From contig JBAGJY010000010.1 in assembly GCA_037034305.1 (NCBI GenBank), positions 186,001 through 250,000 on the forward strand: a stretch of 64,000 nt of DNA, in the 5' to 3' direction. Position 1 is the first letter of the stretch; each line of letters starts with the position of its first letter. The notes beneath the pieces are model-generated. The model was given only the letters and a program-made list of their open reading frames with translations. It did not search any database and was not told the origin of the DNA. This stretch comes from Streptantibioticus_A sp037034305 (GTDB taxonomy: Bacteria; Actinomycetota; Actinomycetes; Streptomycetales; Streptomycetaceae). The position numbers and the translations under genes are program-made. Positions 26,801-34,371 of this stretch are shown here, piece after piece.

Positions 26801-27366
26801 CCTACGGGTACTTCCCGTGCGTGTCCAAGGGCGACGACCTGATCATCCTGCACGAGGACGGCAGCGAGCGGACCCGGTTCACCTTCCCGCGGCAGCGCCG
26901 GGGCCGCAGGCTGTGCCTGGCTGACTTCTTCCGGTCGCGGGACTCCGGGGAGACCGATGTCGTGGGCCTGCAGGTGGTGACCGTCGGCAGCAAGGTCTCC
27001 GACGCGGCGAACGAGCTGTTCGCCGCCGACTCCTACCGTGAGTACCTGGAGCTGCACGGACTGTCCGTGCAGCTCGCCGAGGCGCTGGCCGAGTACTGGC
27101 ACGCCCGGGTACGGGCGGAACTCGGCTTCGCCGGGGAGGACCCGGCCGACGTCGAGGACATGTTCGCGCTGAAGTACCGCGGGGCCCGGTTCTCCCTGGG
27201 CTACGGGGCCTGCCCCGACCTGGAGGACCGCGCGAAGATCGCGGAACTCCTCGAACCGGAGCGGATCGGCGTCCGCCTGTCGGAGGAGTTCCAACTCCAC
27301 CCGGAGCAGTCCACGGACGCGATCGTCATCCACCACCCGGAGGCCAAGTACTTCAACGCGCGCTGA
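23854..27366 (+). CDS. metH: Cobalamin-dependent methionine synthase
   Basis: 1170 residues, full-length MetH. Order: homocysteine/zinc domain (DGAMGTMLQ near residue 30; Cys ligands in LNCATG and VGGCCGTTPEH), pterin-binding domain (YLAIGERTNANGSKKFREAM onward), cap and B12 domain with the cobalt ligand His748 in GDVHDIGKNLVD and the follow-on SGLLVKST and GGAALTRAYVE, and the SAM activation domain (FPRQRRGRRLCLADFF, ending SLGYGACPDLEDRAKI). Start chosen at the ATG after CCAGGGAG. It transfers a methyl group from methyltetrahydrofolate to homocysteine. No cobalamin or SAM riboswitch was found in the 260 bp upstream, which it shares with divergent gylR. Confidence 0.96.
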   Translation: MSMASPSPQTAQQSRADALRRALATRVVVADGAMGTMLQAQDPSLDDFQGLEGCNEVLNVTRPDIVRSVHEAYFAAGVDCVETNTFGANLAALGEYDIAHRIHELAEAGARLAREVADGFATPDRPRWVLGSVGPGTKLPTLGHAPYPALRDAYQTEVEGLVAGGADAILVETTQDLLQTKASIIGARRALRAAGVDLPLLCQVTVETTGTMLLGSEIGAALTALEPLGIDMIGLNCATGPAEMSEHLRYLSRYARVGVSAMPNAGLPVLGKDGAHYPLTPEELADAQEVFVREYGLSLVGGCCGTTPEHLRQLVERVRGQEIAGRRPRPEPGAASLYQSVPFRQDTSYLAIGERTNANGSKKFREAMLDGRWDDCVEMAREQIREGAHLLDLCVDYVGRDGVADMKEIAGRLATASTLPIVLDSTEPAVIQAGLELLGGRAVINSVNYEDGDGPESRFQKVTRLAVEHGAALIALTIDEQGQARTAEHKVAVAERLIADLTGNWGVLECDIIVDCLTFTIATGQEESRKDALATIEAIRELKRRHPDVQTTLGLSNVSFGLNPAARMVLNSVFLNECVQAGLDSAIVHAAKILPVARIPEEQREVALDLIYDRRREGYDPLQRFLELFEGVDTKSVKAGRAEELAALPLEERLQRRIIDGERNGLEADLDEALQSRPALEIVNETLLAGMKVVGDLFGSGQMQLPFVLQSAEVMKAAVAYLEPHMEKSEDSAAKGTIVLATVRGDVHDIGKNLVDIILSNNGYTVVNLGIKQPVSAILEAAEEHRADVIGMSGLLVKSTVIMKENLQELNQRGLAASYPVILGGAALTRAYVEQDLHEIYEGEVRYARDAFEGLRLMDALIAVKRGVPGATLPELKQRRVAQRTVEIDEPEVNYGQIRSDVATDNPVPTPPFWGSRVVKGIALKDYASWLDEGALFKGQWGLKQSRATGPSYEELVETEGRPRLRGLLDRLQTDGLLEAAVTYGYFPCVSKGDDLIILHEDGSERTRFTFPRQRRGRRLCLADFFRSRDSGETDVVGLQVVTVGSKVSDAANELFAADSYREYLELHGLSVQLAEALAEYWHARVRAELGFAGEDPADVEDMFALKYRGARFSLGYGACPDLEDRAKIAELLEPERIGVRLSEEFQLHPEQSTDAIVIHHPEAKYFNAR

Positions 27367-27378
27367 GCGCGCGGTTCG

Positions 27379-27547
27379 GGGGCTGCGCCCCGGGTCCCGG
27401 CTTGTGAGGGCTCTGCCCTCGGCCTGTGGTTTCTGGGGCCTGTGGCCCCACTGCGCCCCGGACCTGCGGTGTGCGTGGTGCTGCGCACCCCGGGCCCCTG
27501 GGTTTGTGGGCTCCTGCGCACCCCGGGCCCCGGTTTGGGCTGCGCCC
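27379..27547. repeat. Array of small GC triloop hairpins
   Basis: At least five short palindromes with three-base loops follow one another: GGGGC-TGC-GCCCC (27379-27391), GAGGGC-TCT-GCCCTC (27406-27420), TGGGGCC-TGT-GGCCCCA (27434-27450), GGTGC-TGC-GCACC (27477-27489) and GGGC-TGC-GCCC (27537-27547). Stems are 4-7 bp and the words between them also repeat (GCACCCCGGGCCC occurs twice). Similar GGGGCTGCGCCCC words are scattered between Streptomyces genes. The first hairpins may act as the metH terminator. Confidence 0.7.
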
Positions 27548-27748
27548 CCGTGCCCAGCCGGGCCCCGAAGGCGTGGGCCGGGGGCGAAAGAACGGCCGTA
27601 CCGGTCGCCGTGCTGGCGGAGTCCGGGGAGCCCGGCACCGGCCGGAAGCCCCACTCGGAGTTTCCGGCGCCTCACCTGGGGTTTTGATGTTCGCCATCGG
27701 CGAGACGCGCGGTTGATCCCGGAGGGTCGTAGAATGGACGATCCGGTG

Positions 27749-27781
27749 GAGGCCGGTCGCGGAGGCGACCGGCCTCTTGTT
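27749..27781 (+). terminator. Strong intrinsic terminator just before the HAD gene
   Basis: A 12-bp perfect stem (27749-27760 with 27765-27776), loop GGAG and the tail TTGTT. It sits 24 bases upstream of a gene start and about 380 bp after metH. Confidence 0.75.
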
Positions 27782-27804
27782 CCCCGTACGGAGGTGCGAC
27801 CCGG

Positions 27805-28506
27805 ATGACCAGCAGCGTCCCCGCCGTCACGACAGCACGCGCCGAGGGCTCCGCCCTCCAGGCGGTGCTGCTCGACATGGACGGCACCCTGGTGGACACC
27901 GAGGGGTTCTGGTGGAAGGCGGAGTCCGAGGTCTTCGCCGAACTCGGGCACATTCTGGACGAGGAACACCGTCAGATCGTCATCGGCGGCCCGATGACCC
28001 GCAGCGTCAACCACCTGATCGACGTCACCGGCGTCACGCTGACGCTCGCCGAGCTGTCCGTGCTGATCAACAAGCGGTTCGCCGAACTCATAAGCCACGG
28101 CGTACCGTTGATGCCCGGCGCCCGGCGCCTGCTGACCGAGCTCGCCGCCCACCAGGTGCCCACCGCGCTGGTCTCCGCCTCGCACCGGCACATCATCGAC
28201 ACCGTGCTGCGCTCCCTGGGTCCGGAGAACTTCGCCCTGTCGGTCGCCGGTGACGAGGTCGCACACACCAAGCCGCATCCCGACCCGTATCTGCTGGCCG
28301 CCGCCGGGCTGGGCGCTGACCCGGCCCGCTGCGTGGTCGTGGAGGACACCGCCACCGGTGTCGCCTCCGGAGAGGCGGCGGGCTGCCGGGTGGTCGCCGT
28401 GCCGTCACTGGTGCCGATCGCGCCGGGTTCCGGCCGAACCATCGTGGGGTCACTCGAAGAGGTGGACCTGGCTTTTCTGCGCTCTCTGGTTACGGTCGCG
28501 CACTGA
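27805..28506 (+). CDS. HAD-superfamily phosphatase
   Basis: 233 residues of HAD subfamily IA with a cap of the beta-phosphoglucomutase/phosphatase kind. Motif I DMDGTLVDTE (nucleophile Asp, acid Asp two residues on), motif II Ser in ALVSASHRH, motif III Lys in HTKPHPDPYL and motif IV VVVEDTATGV are all present. Substrate unknown; probably a small phosphate ester. GGAGG lies 11 bases before the ATG. It follows a terminator hairpin, so it must have its own promoter or be read through. Confidence 0.9.
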   Translation: MTSSVPAVTTARAEGSALQAVLLDMDGTLVDTEGFWWKAESEVFAELGHILDEEHRQIVIGGPMTRSVNHLIDVTGVTLTLAELSVLINKRFAELISHGVPLMPGARRLLTELAAHQVPTALVSASHRHIIDTVLRSLGPENFALSVAGDEVAHTKPHPDPYLLAAAGLGADPARCVVVEDTATGVASGEAAGCRVVAVPSLVPIAPGSGRTIVGSLEEVDLAFLRSLVTVAH

Positions 28507-28894
28507 CCGTGCAACCTCCGGCGCCCCGGTAATTCGACGGGGTGAGCGACGGAAACTGTGGGCGGTCGGCCGACTGTTTTCCGTGACGAATGCGGTGGCC
28601 GAAATTCCACGTCGATCGCCGCCGTGGTTCCGTGATACTTGTCACATTCCCTGCCCGTCGACAGTGAGCCGCATCGTCTGCTTCCGCCCCCGCGCGTGCC
28701 ACCCTTGTGTCCTGATTGGTCATAACGAGAGTAGATCGCTCCGGTGTTCGGATATCGGGGCGCGGCGTGCCGTTATCAGTGCGTGATTTCGCCTCAACTG
28801 CACTGTGCCCTAGCGGACTCAGGCGTTCCCACTAGGGTCCTTGCTGGTCAATGCCGAATCAACCGATCGGCGTTTGAGCAAGGGGATTCACGAG
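28507..28894. other. 388-bp promoter region of the peptide transporter operon
   Basis: No gene seen. The stretch is clearly less GC-rich than its surroundings (for example TGATACTTGTCACATT and TGATTGGTCATAACGAGAG), as expected for a long regulated upstream region. A TAGGGT hexamer near 28835 is a possible -10. No clear operator palindrome was recognised. Confidence 0.5.
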
Positions 28895-30439
28895 ATGTCA
28901 CGTACCAAGCGTGTCGTCGCCGCCACCACCGTTGCCTTCCTGGCCATCGGTGTATCCGCATGCGGAGGCGACAAGGGATCAGCGTCTGGCAAAGCGATCG
29001 TGGTCGGCACCACCGAAACGGTGTCGTCCCTCGACCCGGCGGGCGCGTATGACTACGGCTCCTGGGAGGTGCTCGACAACCTCTTCCAGAAGGTGATGCA
29101 CCTCCCGACCGGCGGCACCACGCCGGAGCCTGACGCCGCGAAGTCCTGCGGCTTCACCGACCCGAAGACCTACTCCTGCACCCTCAAGCCGGGACTGGCC
29201 TTCTCCAACGGCGACAAACTCACCGCCAACGACGTGAAGTTCTCCTTCGACCGGATGGTCGGCATCAACGCGCCCAACGGGCCGTCAAGTCTGTTGGCCA
29301 ACCTGGACCACACCGAGACCAAGGGCGACGACCAGGTCATCTTCCACCTGAAGAACCCGGACGCCACGTTCCCCATGGTGCTGGCCACCGACGCCGGACT
29401 GATCGTGGACAGCAAGGTCTACCCCAAGGACAAGCTGCTCGACGGCACCAAGGTGGTCGGCTCCGGCCCGTACACACTGGCGAAGTACTCCGCCAAGCAG
29501 TCGGCCGAGTTCGTGGCGAACAAGACCTACAAGGGTCCGGACAAGCTGCAGAACCAGCAGTTCGTCATCCAGTACTTCTCCGACTCCTCGCCGCTGAAGC
29601 AGGCCATCCAGGCCGGTGACGTCGACGTCGCGTTCCGCACCTTCTCGCCCACCGACGTCAAGTCGATGCAGAGCGCCAGCGGCGTGCAGGTCATCCAGGG
29701 TTCCGGCTCGGAGAAGCGCTACGTCGTCTTCGACGCCAAGGTCAAGCCCGCCGACCAGAAGGCCGTCCGGCAGGCGATCGCCCAGGTCATCGACCGCGAG
29801 GAGATCGCCAAGAGCGTCTACAACGGCACCGTGGAGCCGCTGTACTCGATGGTGGGCAACGGCATCCAGGGCCAGACCCAGTCGTTCAAGGACAAGTACG
29901 GCGCGCCCGACAAGAACAAGGCCGCGCAGCTGCTGAAGGACGCCGGAATCAGCACCCCGGTCAACCTCCAGTACTTCTACACCCCCAGCCACTACGGTCC
30001 CGCCTCCGCCGACGAGGCCACCACCATCAAGCGGCAGCTGGAGGCCACCGGCCTGTTCAAGGTGAACGTCCAGACCACCGAGTGGACGCAGTACCAGAAG
30101 GACGAGAAGGCCGACAACTACGCCTCGTACATGATCGGTTGGTACCCGGACTTCCCCGACCCCGATGACGACCTGGCGCCGTTCCTGAACCAGAACCCGT
30201 TCCTGGGCACCGGTTACCACAACTCCCAGATCCAGGACGACCTGGCCAAGGAGGAGAGCAGCACCGACCCGAACGCCCGCAACCAGGCCCTCGCCGACAT
30301 CCAGAAGACCGAGGCCGAGGACGCACCGATCATCCCGGTCTGGCAGGGCAAGCAGACCGCGATCATCCGCACCGGCGTCAAGGGGGCCGACAAGGCCCTC
30401 GACCCGTCGATGTTCCGCTTCTACGAACTCAGCAAGTAG
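28895..30439 (+). CDS. Peptide ABC transporter substrate-binding lipoprotein (upstream copy)
   Basis: 514 residues, family 5 extracellular solute-binding protein. Lipoprotein signal with lipobox VSAC and Cys23. Typical blocks: AIVVGTTETVSSLDPAGAYD, LKPGLAFSNGDKLTANDVKF, GSGPYTLAKY, AVRQAIAQVIDREEIA and the aromatic-rich YMIGWYPDFPDPDD near the C-terminus, which lines the ligand site in this group. AAGGGGA lies before the ATG. It heads the operon for the permeases and ATPases that follow. Ligand is likely a di- or oligopeptide, unproven. Confidence 0.9.
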   Translation: MSRTKRVVAATTVAFLAIGVSACGGDKGSASGKAIVVGTTETVSSLDPAGAYDYGSWEVLDNLFQKVMHLPTGGTTPEPDAAKSCGFTDPKTYSCTLKPGLAFSNGDKLTANDVKFSFDRMVGINAPNGPSSLLANLDHTETKGDDQVIFHLKNPDATFPMVLATDAGLIVDSKVYPKDKLLDGTKVVGSGPYTLAKYSAKQSAEFVANKTYKGPDKLQNQQFVIQYFSDSSPLKQAIQAGDVDVAFRTFSPTDVKSMQSASGVQVIQGSGSEKRYVVFDAKVKPADQKAVRQAIAQVIDREEIAKSVYNGTVEPLYSMVGNGIQGQTQSFKDKYGAPDKNKAAQLLKDAGISTPVNLQYFYTPSHYGPASADEATTIKRQLEATGLFKVNVQTTEWTQYQKDEKADNYASYMIGWYPDFPDPDDDLAPFLNQNPFLGTGYHNSQIQDDLAKEESSTDPNARNQALADIQKTEAEDAPIIPVWQGKQTAIIRTGVKGADKALDPSMFRFYELSK

Positions 30440-30453
30440 CGGCAAGCGACGTC

Positions 30454-30485
30454 GGCCGACCCATGGCGAACGCCACGGGTCGGCC
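30454..30485. terminator. Hairpin after the binding-protein gene
   Basis: Outer arms GGCCGACCC (30454-30462) and GGGTCGGCC (30477-30485) enclose a further pair TGGCG/CGCCA with loop AA, giving a near-continuous 14-bp stem with one A-C mismatch. Located between the binding-protein and permease genes, it could attenuate readthrough or protect the upstream mRNA so that the binding protein is made in excess. Confidence 0.65.
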
Positions 30486-30515
30486 CCGTCGCCCGGTGAA
30501 AGAAAGACGTCCCCT

Positions 30516-31547
30516 ATGAGCAAGCAGTCCGGGTCGCTGCGCCGCTACATCCTCACCAGGATCGCGCTCGCGGTACCCATGGTCTTCATCCTGCTGGTTC
30601 TGGTCTTCGTCATGATGCGGGTCGCACCGGGCGACCCCATCGCGGCGTCCCAGGGCGGCAAGCTGTCCGCCGCCGAACTCGCCGTGCGCAGGCACGCGGC
30701 GGGCTTCGACAGACCGTTGTACGTGCAGTTCTGGGAGTACCTGAAGTCGGTCGGCACCCTGAACTTCGGCACCACCTTCTCCGACAACCTCAGCGTCCGC
30801 GACGTCATCATCCAGCGCGGCGGAGCCACCCTCTCGCTCAGCCTCGGCGCCCTGCTCGTCGCCACCGTCATCGGCGTACCGGTCGGACTGCTGGCGGGCC
30901 GGTTCCGGGACCGCGGCATCGATGTCATCGGGCGGCTGTTCGCCATCACCACCTACGCCGCACCGGCGTTCGTGCTCGGTCTGCTCGGCCAACTCGCCTT
31001 CGGGAACAACGGGTTGAACCTGCTGCCGACATCGGGTCAGTCCTCACTGCTGGTCGGCCTGAACGTACCGACCACCACCCACATCCTGATCCTGGACGCG
31101 GCGATCGCCGGTGACTGGAGCGCGGTCGGCGACATCGCCCAGCACCTCGTGCTGCCCTCGGTCACCCTGGGCCTGATCATCGTGGGCGTCTTCATCCGCA
31201 TGATCCGGGTCAACGTGATCCAGACGCTCCAGGGCGACTACGTGGAGGCGGCCCGCGCCCGCGGCATCAAGGAGACCTCCGTGGTCACCCGGCACGCCTT
31301 CCGCAACGCGCTGGTGCCCGTGGTCACCGTGCTCGGCCTCCAGGTGGCGATGCTGCTCGGTGGTTCGGTGCTGACCGAGAAGACCTTCAACTGGCCCGGC
31401 ATCGGGCAGGCGTTGATCAACTACATCAACGCGCGCGACTACGCGGCGGTGCAGGGCATCGTCACCGTATTCGCCCTGGTGGTCGTGGTGATCTCCATGC
31501 TCATCGACTTCGTGAACGCACTGATCGACCCGAGGGTGCGGTACTGA
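30516..31547 (+). CDS. Peptide ABC transporter permease (DppB type)
   Basis: 343-residue membrane protein of the BPD_transp_1 family with six predicted helices, the first at about residues 14-36. The DppB-type N-terminal signature is present (VFILLVLVFVMMRVAPGDPI), as is the cytoplasmic ATPase-contact loop EAARARGIKETSVVTRHAFRNALVPVVT. Start ATG follows GGTGAAAGAAAG. Its stop overlaps the next start (TGATG). Confidence 0.92.
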   Translation: MSKQSGSLRRYILTRIALAVPMVFILLVLVFVMMRVAPGDPIAASQGGKLSAAELAVRRHAAGFDRPLYVQFWEYLKSVGTLNFGTTFSDNLSVRDVIIQRGGATLSLSLGALLVATVIGVPVGLLAGRFRDRGIDVIGRLFAITTYAAPAFVLGLLGQLAFGNNGLNLLPTSGQSSLLVGLNVPTTTHILILDAAIAGDWSAVGDIAQHLVLPSVTLGLIIVGVFIRMIRVNVIQTLQGDYVEAARARGIKETSVVTRHAFRNALVPVVTVLGLQVAMLLGGSVLTEKTFNWPGIGQALINYINARDYAAVQGIVTVFALVVVVISMLIDFVNALIDPRVRY

Positions 31548-33280
31548 TGACCCAGACAGCCCTGCTTCCGCCCACCGACGCGGACGAGGTGGCCAAGCCC
31601 ACCGTCAAACCGGGCCGACTGCGCGGCCTGCGCCGCACCTTCGCGCCCGTCGCCCAGGCCCACGGCATCCCCAAGTTCATGCTGTGGGCCGGGTTCGTGA
31701 TCTCCGGACTGTTCGTGCTCGTCGCGCTCTTCGCGCCGCTGATCGCACCGTACGGATTCGCCCAGTACCAGTCCGGTGGGAAGCCGTTCCCCAAGCAGGG
31801 GGCGCCGGACGGTGCCCACCTGTTCGGCACCACCGTGCAGAGCCTGGACGTGCTCTCCCGCACCATCTACGGCGCGCGCACCGCGCTTGAGGTGATGGTG
31901 CTCGCCGTCATCTTCTCGCTCATCCTCGGTGTGCTGCTCGGCCTGCTGGCCGGGTACTTCGGCGGCTGGCTGGACCGGATCCTGGTCCTGGTCATGGACG
32001 CGCTGTTCGCCTTCCCGTACCTGCTGCTGGCGATCGTCGCCGGATTCGTGTTCTCCGGCGTCGTCGGCGGCGGTGTGGTCACCGCCGCGCTGTCCATCAC
32101 CGTGGTCTACATCCCGCAGTACTTCCGGGTGGTGCGCTCCTCGGCGCTGTCCGCTCGTGAGGCGCTGTACGTGGAGGCGGCGCGGGCGATGGGCGCCAAG
32201 CCGAACGTGGTGATCCGCAAGTACCTGTTCGGCAACGTGGTGCAGTCGGTGCCGGTCATCACCACCATGAACGCCGCCGACGCCATCTCCACGCTGGCCG
32301 GTCTTGGCTTCCTGGGCCTGGGCATCCAGCCCACCGAGGCCGCCGAGTGGGGATACGACCTGCAACGCGCCATCGACGACGTCAACGCCGGCATGTGGTG
32401 GACCGCGCTGTTCCCGGGCATCGCCATGATCCTGGCGATCCTCGGTTTCACGCTGGTCGGCGAGGGCCTCAACGACACGCTCAACTCCTCGCTGCGCAAG
32501 CGTCGTATCACCAGGGTGATCTTCCCTGCCCGCACCGGAACCCGCCGCGTCGTCGCGGCCGAGCCCGCCGTGGCCGCGGCGCCCAAGGCGCCGGAGACAG
32601 CCGCCGAGGAGGCCCCGAAGGCCGAGCCCGAGCCCGAGGAGCCGGAGGCCAAGCAGGAGCCTGTAGCGGCGGAGCCCGAGGCCGAGCCGCAAGCGGAGCC
32701 CGAGGCCAAGCAGGAGCCTGCCGCGGCGACGGAACCGGAGGCCGAGCCGCAAGCGGAGGCCGAGGCCGAGCAGGAGCCTGCCGCGGCGGAGCCCGAGGCC
32801 GGGCCGCAAGCGGAGCCCGAAGCCGAGCCGCAAGCGGAGGCCGAAGCGGAGCCCGACGGCGAGGCCAGCCCGGAGCCCGAACCCGAAGCCGAGGCCGAGC
32901 CCGAAGTGAAGCCCGAGGCGAAGCCAGAAGCCGAGCCTGCCGCCAAGCCCGAAGCGGAGGCCGAAACGGAGCCCGAAGCGGAGCCCGAGGTCGAAGCCAA
33001 GCCCGTGGCGAAGAAGGCCACGGCGAAGAAGGCCACCGCCAAGAAGGCCACCGCCAAGAAGACTGCGGCGAAGAAGACCACGGCGAAGAAGACGACCGCG
33101 AAGAAGACGACGGCGAAGAAGACGACCGCGAAGAAGACCGTGGCGAAGAAGGCCGCGGCAAAGGAACCGGTCGCCGAGACCAAGGTCGAACCGGTCGCCG
33201 AGGCCGCCACGGAATCCGCGCCGGACCGCGCTCCCGCGCCGGACCACGCACCCGCCGAGACCCCGAAGGAGGGTCGATGA
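31547..33280 (+). CDS. DppC-type peptide permease with acidic and histone-H1-like C-terminal tail
   Basis: 577 residues. Residues 1-318 are an ordinary DppC permease: N-terminal helix at 46-68, LFGTTVQSLDVLSRTIYGARTA, and the contact loop EAARAMGAKPNVVIRKY. The family usually ends there, at roughly 280-330 residues. Here about 250 more follow in the same frame. Residues 350-485 are a Glu/Pro/Ala block of repeated PEAEP and EPQAE words. Residues 488-535 are ten consecutive five-residue units ending AKK (ATAKK, TTAKK and variants). The last 40 residues are acidic and Pro/Ala-rich. The DppC C-terminus is cytoplasmic, so the tail faces the cytosol. The gene is coupled to dppB (TGATG) and to the next ATPase gene (ATGA), so it is not a misread pseudogene end. 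Function of the tail is unknown. Confidence 0.93.
   Translation: MTQTALLPPTDADEVAKPTVKPGRLRGLRRTFAPVAQAHGIPKFMLWAGFVISGLFVLVALFAPLIAPYGFAQYQSGGKPFPKQGAPDGAHLFGTTVQSLDVLSRTIYGARTALEVMVLAVIFSLILGVLLGLLAGYFGGWLDRILVLVMDALFAFPYLLLAIVAGFVFSGVVGGGVVTAALSITVVYIPQYFRVVRSSALSAREALYVEAARAMGAKPNVVIRKYLFGNVVQSVPVITTMNAADAISTLAGLGFLGLGIQPTEAAEWGYDLQRAIDDVNAGMWWTALFPGIAMILAILGFTLVGEGLNDTLNSSLRKRRITRVIFPARTGTRRVVAAEPAVAAAPKAPETAAEEAPKAEPEPEEPEAKQEPVAAEPEAEPQAEPEAKQEPAAATEPEAEPQAEAEAEQEPAAAEPEAGPQAEPEAEPQAEAEAEPDGEASPEPEPEAEAEPEVKPEAKPEAEPAAKPEAEAETEPEAEPEVEAKPVAKKATAKKATAKKATAKKTAAKKTTAKKTTAKKTTAKKTTAKKTVAKKAAAKEPVAETKVEPVAEAATESAPDRAPAPDHAPAETPKEGR
32594..33001 (+). repeat. Acidic Pro/Glu/Ala coding repeat in the permease tail
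   Basis: Encodes residues 350-485. Degenerate units built on GAGCCCGAGGCC and CAAGCGGAGCCC recur irregularly, giving PEAEP, EPQAE and KQEPAAA words. The strand is strongly purine-rich. Confidence 0.85.
33008..33151 (+). repeat. Ten tandem xxAKK codon units in the permease tail
   Basis: Encodes residues 488-535. The 15-base unit (two variable codons, then GCG/GCC-AAG-AAG) repeats with exact period 15. The composition matches the C-terminal tails of histone H1-like proteins and of Streptomyces HupS. Confidence 0.9.
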
Positions 33281-34371
33281 CCACCGCAGATGCGGCCGCC
33301 CCGACCGCGCCCGCCGCGGGCGAAGCCCGCGAACCCGTGCTGTCCGTGCGCGACATGCGCGTCTGGTACGGGACCGAGCGCGGCCCGGTCCGCGCTGTCG
33401 ACGGCGTCAGCTTCGACGTACGTCCGGGGGAGACCCTCGGCCTGGTGGGTGAGTCCGGCTGCGGCAAGTCGACCCTCGGACGCGGCGTGCTCGGCCTGAC
33501 CCCGCCCGGTTCCGCCGTCGACGGCGAAGTACTGCTGCGCGGTACGAACCTCGTCGAACTCACGCCCAAGGAACTGCAGAAGCGGCGTGGCCCCGAACTC
33601 GGGCTGATCTTCCAGGAGCCGATGACCCGGCTCAATCCGCTGATGAAGATCTCCGAACAGTTCGAGGAGACCCTGCGCACCCACGAGAAGGGCCTGTCCA
33701 AGCAGGAGATCCGGGAGCGCTCACTGGAGGCGCTGCGCGGAATGGGCATTCCGCCCAGCCGTTACGACAACTACCCGCACGAGTTCTCCGGCGGCATGCG
33801 CCAGCGCATCATGATCGCCCTGGCCCTGGTGCTGCGCCCCGCGTTCGTGGTGGCCGACGAGCCGACCACCGCGCTCGACGTCCTGGTGGAAGCGCAGATC
33901 ATCAAAATTCTCGCCGACCTCCGGAAGAACTTTGACACCGCCTTGGTTCTCATCACGCACAATCTCGGTATTGTCGCGGAGGCGTGCGACCGGGTCGCGG
34001 TGATGTACGCGGGGCACATCGTCGAACAGGGCGATTCCCGTGAAGTGTTCGCCAACCCGCAGCACCCCTACACCAAGGAGCTGCTCCGCTCCACCATCTC
34101 GCTGTCCACCACCGGGCTGCACTACATTCCGGGCAGCCCGCCGGACCTCGGCAACCCTCCCGAGGGCTGCCGGTTCCACCAGCGGTGCCCGGTGGCCATG
34201 CGTGGATGCGCGACCGCGGAGCCGCCCGAGGTGCGGCTGCGGTCAGGTGTGCACAGCACCTGCTGGCACCAGGCGATCGAGGTGGACCCCTCGCTGGCCG
34301 ACGAGTTGGGAACGGACGGGCGCGAGCCGCTCGCCGCGGTGAAGGAGATCAGCGTTGCCGACGAAGCCTGA
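33277..34371 (+). CDS. Peptide ABC transporter ATPase (DppD type)
   Basis: 364 residues with a GAAGGAGGG ribosome site. Walker A GESGCGKST, Q-loop LGLIFQEPMTRLNP, signature FSGGMRQR, Walker B VVADEPTTALD and the switch His in ITHNLG are all present. The C-terminal oligopeptide-transporter domain has the Cys cluster around CRFHQRCPVAMRGC, which in relatives can bind a 4Fe-4S cluster. Start overlaps the permease stop (ATGA). It pairs with the next gene product as the ATPase heterodimer. The longer frame upstream (to 32347) is the out-of-phase shadow of the permease repeats. Confidence 0.95.
   Translation: MTTADAAAPTAPAAGEAREPVLSVRDMRVWYGTERGPVRAVDGVSFDVRPGETLGLVGESGCGKSTLGRGVLGLTPPGSAVDGEVLLRGTNLVELTPKELQKRRGPELGLIFQEPMTRLNPLMKISEQFEETLRTHEKGLSKQEIRERSLEALRGMGIPPSRYDNYPHEFSGGMRQRIMIALALVLRPAFVVADEPTTALDVLVEAQIIKILADLRKNFDTALVLITHNLGIVAEACDRVAVMYAGHIVEQGDSREVFANPQHPYTKELLRSTISLSTTGLHYIPGSPPDLGNPPEGCRFHQRCPVAMRGCATAEPPEVRLRSGVHSTCWHQAIEVDPSLADELGTDGREPLAAVKEISVADEA

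Larger units (their letters stand above)
27367..27804. other. 438-bp region with a hairpin array and a terminator, no gene
   Basis: Between metH and the HAD gene. The frames across it are Gly/Pro/Arg shadows. It holds the hairpin array at 27379-27547, then about 150 bp of ordinary sequence with a TAGAAT hexamer at 27730-27735, then the 12-bp terminator stem at 27749-27776. Confidence 0.6.

Noticed and set aside
23722..28278. A 1518-codon open frame on the minus strand
   Set aside because: It is the antisense of metH and the HAD gene; high GC keeps the frame open. No conserved motifs, composition is Gly/Arg/Gln/Val-rich without domain structure, and metH on the other strand is unmistakable.
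33008..33151. Regular short tandem repeats that might suggest a CRISPR-like or minisatellite locus
   Set aside because: Period 15, no spacers, in frame with the permease and encoding AKK pentads; it is a coding repeat.
31439..33247. Minus-strand frame with long Leu/Gly/Arg repeats (602 codons), and another at 32107-33684 rich in Ala/Ser
   Set aside because: They are the reverse complements of the acidic and AKK repeats of the permease tail. The plus-strand frame is the one joined to real permease sequence and coupled to its neighbours.
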